Source: Gammaproteobacteria bacterium
Lineage (GTDB): Bacteria > Pseudomonadota > Gammaproteobacteria > Steroidobacterales > Steroidobacteraceae
DNA length: 54,332 nucleotides
Direction of reading: 5' to 3'
NCBI GenBank assembly: GCA_028293765.1
Contig: JAQGOG010000158.1
Coordinates: 1-54,332, forward strand
A program made the translations under genes and the position numbers. Each line of letters opens with the position of its first letter. Position 1 is the first letter of the stretch. This document shows positions 51,612-54,332 of the stretch, one piece after another. Under the pieces are notes generated by a model. It ran no database searches. It saw only the letters and a list, made by a program, of their open reading frames with translations, and was not told the DNA's origin.

Positions 51612-52919
51612 TCAAAACATGAGCACGGGTTCGGCTGCGGCATCACGCACGGCTGCCGCGACACGCTCGTGGACGCTCTTGTCGAGCGGATCGGGAACGA
51701 GCTCATCCGGTCGAGCCGACTGCGCGATGGCATCCGCCGCCGCCATCAACATCTGGTCAGTGAACCGCGTGACGCGCGCGCTCAGGGCACCTTTGAACAA
51801 TCCCGGGAACGCGAGGACGTTGTTGATTCCCTTGCCGTCGGCGGCAAACGCGGCCCCACGCTCTCGTGCCACGAACGGCTCGATCTCGGGATCCGGATTC
51901 GATAGCGCGAGAATGACCTGGCCCGGCCGCACCCACTCAGGCTTGATCAAACCCTTCACGCCGGTGGTGGCAATCACGATATCGGCGCGCTGCATGATCG
52001 ACTCCAGCGACGCGCCCTCGCCGCCCAGTGCCTCCAAGCGCGCGATGGCATCGGCGCTCCGGTCTACACCGAGTACTCGCTCAACACCGTAAGCGCGCAG
52101 CAAACGTACGATACCTGTACCGGCTGCGCCCAGACCAATTTGCCCAACGACACTGTCGCGCAGACTTCGTCCCGCATGACGTGCGGCGTTGATGAGCGCC
52201 GCGAGCGCGACGACGGCCGTCCCGTGCTGATCATCATGGAGCACGGGCTTCTGCAACCGCGCCTGCAGCTTCTGCTCGATTTCGAAGCACTCGGGAGCCG
52301 CGAAGTCTTCGAGCTGGATCGCACCGAACGACATCTCGATAGCGACGATCGTCTCGACTACTCGATCAGCCGCTGTGTCCTTCAGCAGGATGGGCACGCC
52401 ACTGATGCCGACGAGATCCGCAAACAGCGCGGCCTTGCCTTCCATCACGGGAAGACCCGCCAGCGCGCCGATGTTTCCGAGACCCAGCACGGCCGTGCCG
52501 TTTGTCACGATCGCAACCGTGTTGTCGATTGCCGTAAAGTCGTGCGCAGTACGTGGATCGTCTTTGATCGCGAGGCATACACGCGCGACGCCAGGTGTGT
52601 AGATGTCGCGCAGTACCTGCAGTGTATTGATGGGAATGCTCGCAACCGTTCTGATCTTGCCGCCGCGATGCCGATTGAAGACTCGATCCGACTTACCGAC
52701 GAAACGCGCTGTCGGCAATTGCCCGATCCGGTCGTACAGGCTGCGATCCGCCTCCTCGTCCATCTCGAGCGTGATCTCCCACAGCGTCCTGCCCTGATCG
52801 CGCCGCAGAGCGGTCAGATGCTCGATCGTGAGCCCCGCATCGGCGATCACCTGGAGCACTTTCGCGAGACTCCCCGGCTGGTGAATGGTTTCGACGATGA
52901 GTATCTCGGGAATCTTCAT
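51612..52919 (-). CDS. NAD(P)-dependent malic enzyme with N-terminal ACT domain
   Basis: The enzyme decarboxylates malate to pyruvate, linking the TCA cycle to pyruvate/acetyl-CoA. The 435-residue protein begins with an ACT-type regulatory domain (EILIVETIHQPGSLAKVLQVIADAGLTIEHLTALR, residues 1-75), which probably binds an amino-acid or other effector. It continues with the short prokaryotic malic enzyme: INTLQVLRDIYTPGVARVC, TAVLGLGNIGALAGLPVMEGKA, ECFEIEQKL, PVLHDDQHGTA and GAAGTGIVRLLRA (NAD site). No phosphotransacetylase-like C-terminal domain is present. Cofactor preference cannot be told. Confidence 0.93.
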   Translation of the reverse strand: MKIPEILIVETIHQPGSLAKVLQVIADAGLTIEHLTALRRDQGRTLWEITLEMDEEADRSLYDRIGQLPTARFVGKSDRVFNRHRGGKIRTVASIPINTLQVLRDIYTPGVARVCLAIKDDPRTAHDFTAIDNTVAIVTNGTAVLGLGNIGALAGLPVMEGKAALFADLVGISGVPILLKDTAADRVVETIVAIEMSFGAIQLEDFAAPECFEIEQKLQARLQKPVLHDDQHGTAVVALAALINAARHAGRSLRDSVVGQIGLGAAGTGIVRLLRAYGVERVLGVDRSADAIARLEALGGEGASLESIMQRADIVIATTGVKGLIKPEWVRPGQVILALSNPDPEIEPFVARERGAAFAADGKGINNVLAFPGLFKGALSARVTRFTDQMLMAAADAIAQSARPDELVPDPLDKSVHERVAAAVRDAAAEPVLMF

Positions 52920-53012
52920 GGAGACGACGCGTCCTTCTTAACTTAGCTTCGCTGCAGCACTACCCAGCGTGGCCTTAGGATACGATAACGGGCTTCAAAC
53001 GGGAGAGACCCA

Positions 53013-54002
53013 ATGCGCGCAGTCGTTCTTCACGGCTACGGCGAGCCGGATGTCCTGAAGTTCGAAGATCGCCCAGAGCCTGTGTCGCGCGACACGGACA
53101 TTCTCATCGAGGTGCACGCAACCTCGGTCAATCCCGTGGACACCAAGGTCCGCAAGACCGGCGGCGGCGCGGCGCGCGCGCTTCCGCTAATCCTCGGCTA
53201 CGACGTAAGCGGTGTCGTCGTGCGCTGTGGCTCACGCGTCACGCAATGGAAAGCTGGCGATGAAGTCTTCGCCGCGCCCAATCTCTTCCGAGACGGCGCA
53301 AACGCCGAATATGTCGCCATCGATGCCCGCAGCGCTGCGCGCAAACCCGTAAGTGTCGACCACGCAATGGCTGCGGCTCTGCCGCTCGTGTGCCAAACGG
53401 CATGGGAAGCTCTTCACCTTCGCGCCCGCATCCAGCCGGGGCAAACGGTTCTGATCCATGCAGGCGCCGGCGGGGTCGGACACATTGCGATACAACTCGC
53501 CAAGCTCCACGGCTGCGGCGTGATCACCACGGCCGGCCGAGACGAGTCGATTGCTTTCTGCCGTGATGTGCTGCGTGTTGACGAAGTCATCGACTACCGG
53601 ACGACCGACTTCGCGGAGCGTGCCAGGGAACTCACCAACGGGAAAGGCATACCCGTAGTGCTCGACACGGTAGGCGGCGAGGTCTTCCTTAAAAGTCTCG
53701 ACTGCGCCTCGGTCAACGGCCAGATCGTGACCATAGTCGGATCCAACACCGCCGATCGCGGCCGCGGACTGCTGTACCGGAACGTGACGCTCCACTACGA
53801 ATTCATGGGCATCCCGACCGCGCAGGAAATCGAGCCGGAGCTCCCGGGCCAGATCCTGGCAGGTATCGCAAATCTGGTGGACTCGGGTCTGCTGAAGCCG
53901 CATGTCAGCCACCGTTTCCCACTCGAGCGGGTCGCCGACGGCCATCGCCAAGTCGAAACCGGACACACGATCGGCAAAACGGCCATCCTCGTTCGCCCCT
54001 GA
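53013..54002 (+). CDS. Zeta-crystallin-like NADPH:quinone reductase / medium-chain dehydrogenase
   Basis: The 329-residue zinc-free medium-chain dehydrogenase has the N-terminal MRAVVLHGYGEPDVLKFEDRP, VHATSVNPVDTKVR and LGYDVSGVV. The nucleotide-binding motif AGAGGVGHIAIQLAKLHG and EVIDYRTTDF follow, and the C-terminal part ends LERVADGHRQVETGHTIGKTAILV. These proteins reduce quinones or activated alkenes with NADPH; the substrate is not evident. It is divergent from the malic enzyme gene and about 150 bases upstream of an acyl-CoA dehydrogenase gene. Confidence 0.92.
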   Translation: MRAVVLHGYGEPDVLKFEDRPEPVSRDTDILIEVHATSVNPVDTKVRKTGGGAARALPLILGYDVSGVVVRCGSRVTQWKAGDEVFAAPNLFRDGANAEYVAIDARSAARKPVSVDHAMAAALPLVCQTAWEALHLRARIQPGQTVLIHAGAGGVGHIAIQLAKLHGCGVITTAGRDESIAFCRDVLRVDEVIDYRTTDFAERARELTNGKGIPVVLDTVGGEVFLKSLDCASVNGQIVTIVGSNTADRGRGLLYRNVTLHYEFMGIPTAQEIEPELPGQILAGIANLVDSGLLKPHVSHRFPLERVADGHRQVETGHTIGKTAILVRP

Positions 54003-54156
54003 CGGTCACGCCGGGGCCGCCGCCGGTTGGACGCGGCTGCGTATCTTTAAGCGGTCCGCAGCGTATCCAGCCGTCCCTCCGCGCCGCGCACATCTCAGGC
54101 CACACCGCTGGCTCCGCCGGCTGGTTTATCATCCCGCCCCTTCCAGGAGAGCGTCC

Positions 54157-54332
54157 GTGGCCAAACCTTCCACTCTCGACCCGTTGGATCTCTTCGATGT
54201 GCGCGGCGCCCTGACCGAAGAGGAGCGGATGGTGCAGGACTCGGTCGCCCGGCTGGTCGACGAGAAGGTGCTGCCGATCATCCAGAAGTGCTTCGAGGAG
54301 CACCGCTTCCCTCGGGAGCTGGTCCCGGAGCT
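54157..54332 (+). CDS. Acyl-CoA dehydrogenase, probably glutaryl-CoA dehydrogenase (partial, cut by window end)
   Basis: The gene starts at GTG 54157 with AGGAGA 8 bases upstream and runs off the window. The 58 visible residues (STLDPLDLFDVRGALTEEER, MVQDSVARLVDEKVLPII, CFEEHRFPRELVPE) match the N-terminal helical domain of glutaryl-CoA dehydrogenase-type flavoenzymes, which oxidise and decarboxylate glutaryl-CoA in lysine/tryptophan breakdown. The catalytic Glu and FAD-binding parts are outside the window, so the exact acyl-CoA class is only probable. Confidence 0.8.
   Translation, partial: MAKPSTLDPLDLFDVRGALTEEERMVQDSVARLVDEKVLPIIQKCFEEHRFPRELVPE

Overview
The window looks like a chromosomal segment of a high-GC gammaproteobacterium. 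The evidence is the housekeeping order pyrE / dut-coaBC / radC / rpmB-rpmG / mutM / coaD-rsmD / ftsY-ftsE-ftsX / rpoH, together with trmB, marC, yheU and ampG. A Steroidobacterales/Nevskiales-type relative (DUF6763 protein, many outer-membrane and secreted proteins, molybdenum hydroxylase) is a reasonable guess but is inference. No rRNA, tRNA, CRISPR array, intact insertion sequence or prophage was seen.

Layout. 1-15 kb is accessory and respiratory/secretory: an azurin with a heme-binding outer-membrane protein, a secreted beta-helix protein, a broken Asp/Asn beta-hydroxylase gene, an IorAB-type molybdenum hydroxylase with an S9 peptidase, a broken DUF1501 gene, a porin, a sigma-54 activator divergent from the porin, and an orphan PqqD. 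15-25 kb holds a translationally coupled EmrA-EmrB-NodT efflux operon, an ECF sigma/anti-sigma pair, an S10 peptidase relic, a rhodanese and a LysR regulator. 24.7-41.7 kb is the conserved housekeeping core. 41.7-49 kb lies between ftsX and rpoH, which are neighbours in many gammaproteobacteria; it contains pbpG, a DUF1003 protein, an IS1634-like transposase fragment, a PfpI protein, a truncated second radC, GFA and NTF2-like proteins, and cydAB. The window ends with rpoH, an OmpA-type lipoprotein, an Mpo1-like membrane protein, malic enzyme, a quinone-oxidoreductase-like protein and the start of an acyl-CoA dehydrogenase.

Most interesting signals. (1) A two-copy structured element of about 100-135 nt lies directly upstream of the rhodanese gene and of coaD, in the same orientation to both. 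It has two helices with compensatory or wobble changes and an invariant six-base loop. (2) A perfect CIRCE operator (TTAGCACTC-N9-GAGTGCTAA) sits just upstream of rpoH, implying HrcA control of the heat-shock sigma factor. (3) Intact radC and a truncated radC 13 kb away share a nearly identical non-coding block upstream. (4) Near-consensus sigma-54 promoters lie in front of the porin and of the adjacent sigma-54 activator, whose AcoR-like sensor domain appears deleted. (5) An FNR/ANR-type box lies upstream of cydAB. All calls come from reading the sequence; no database search was run.
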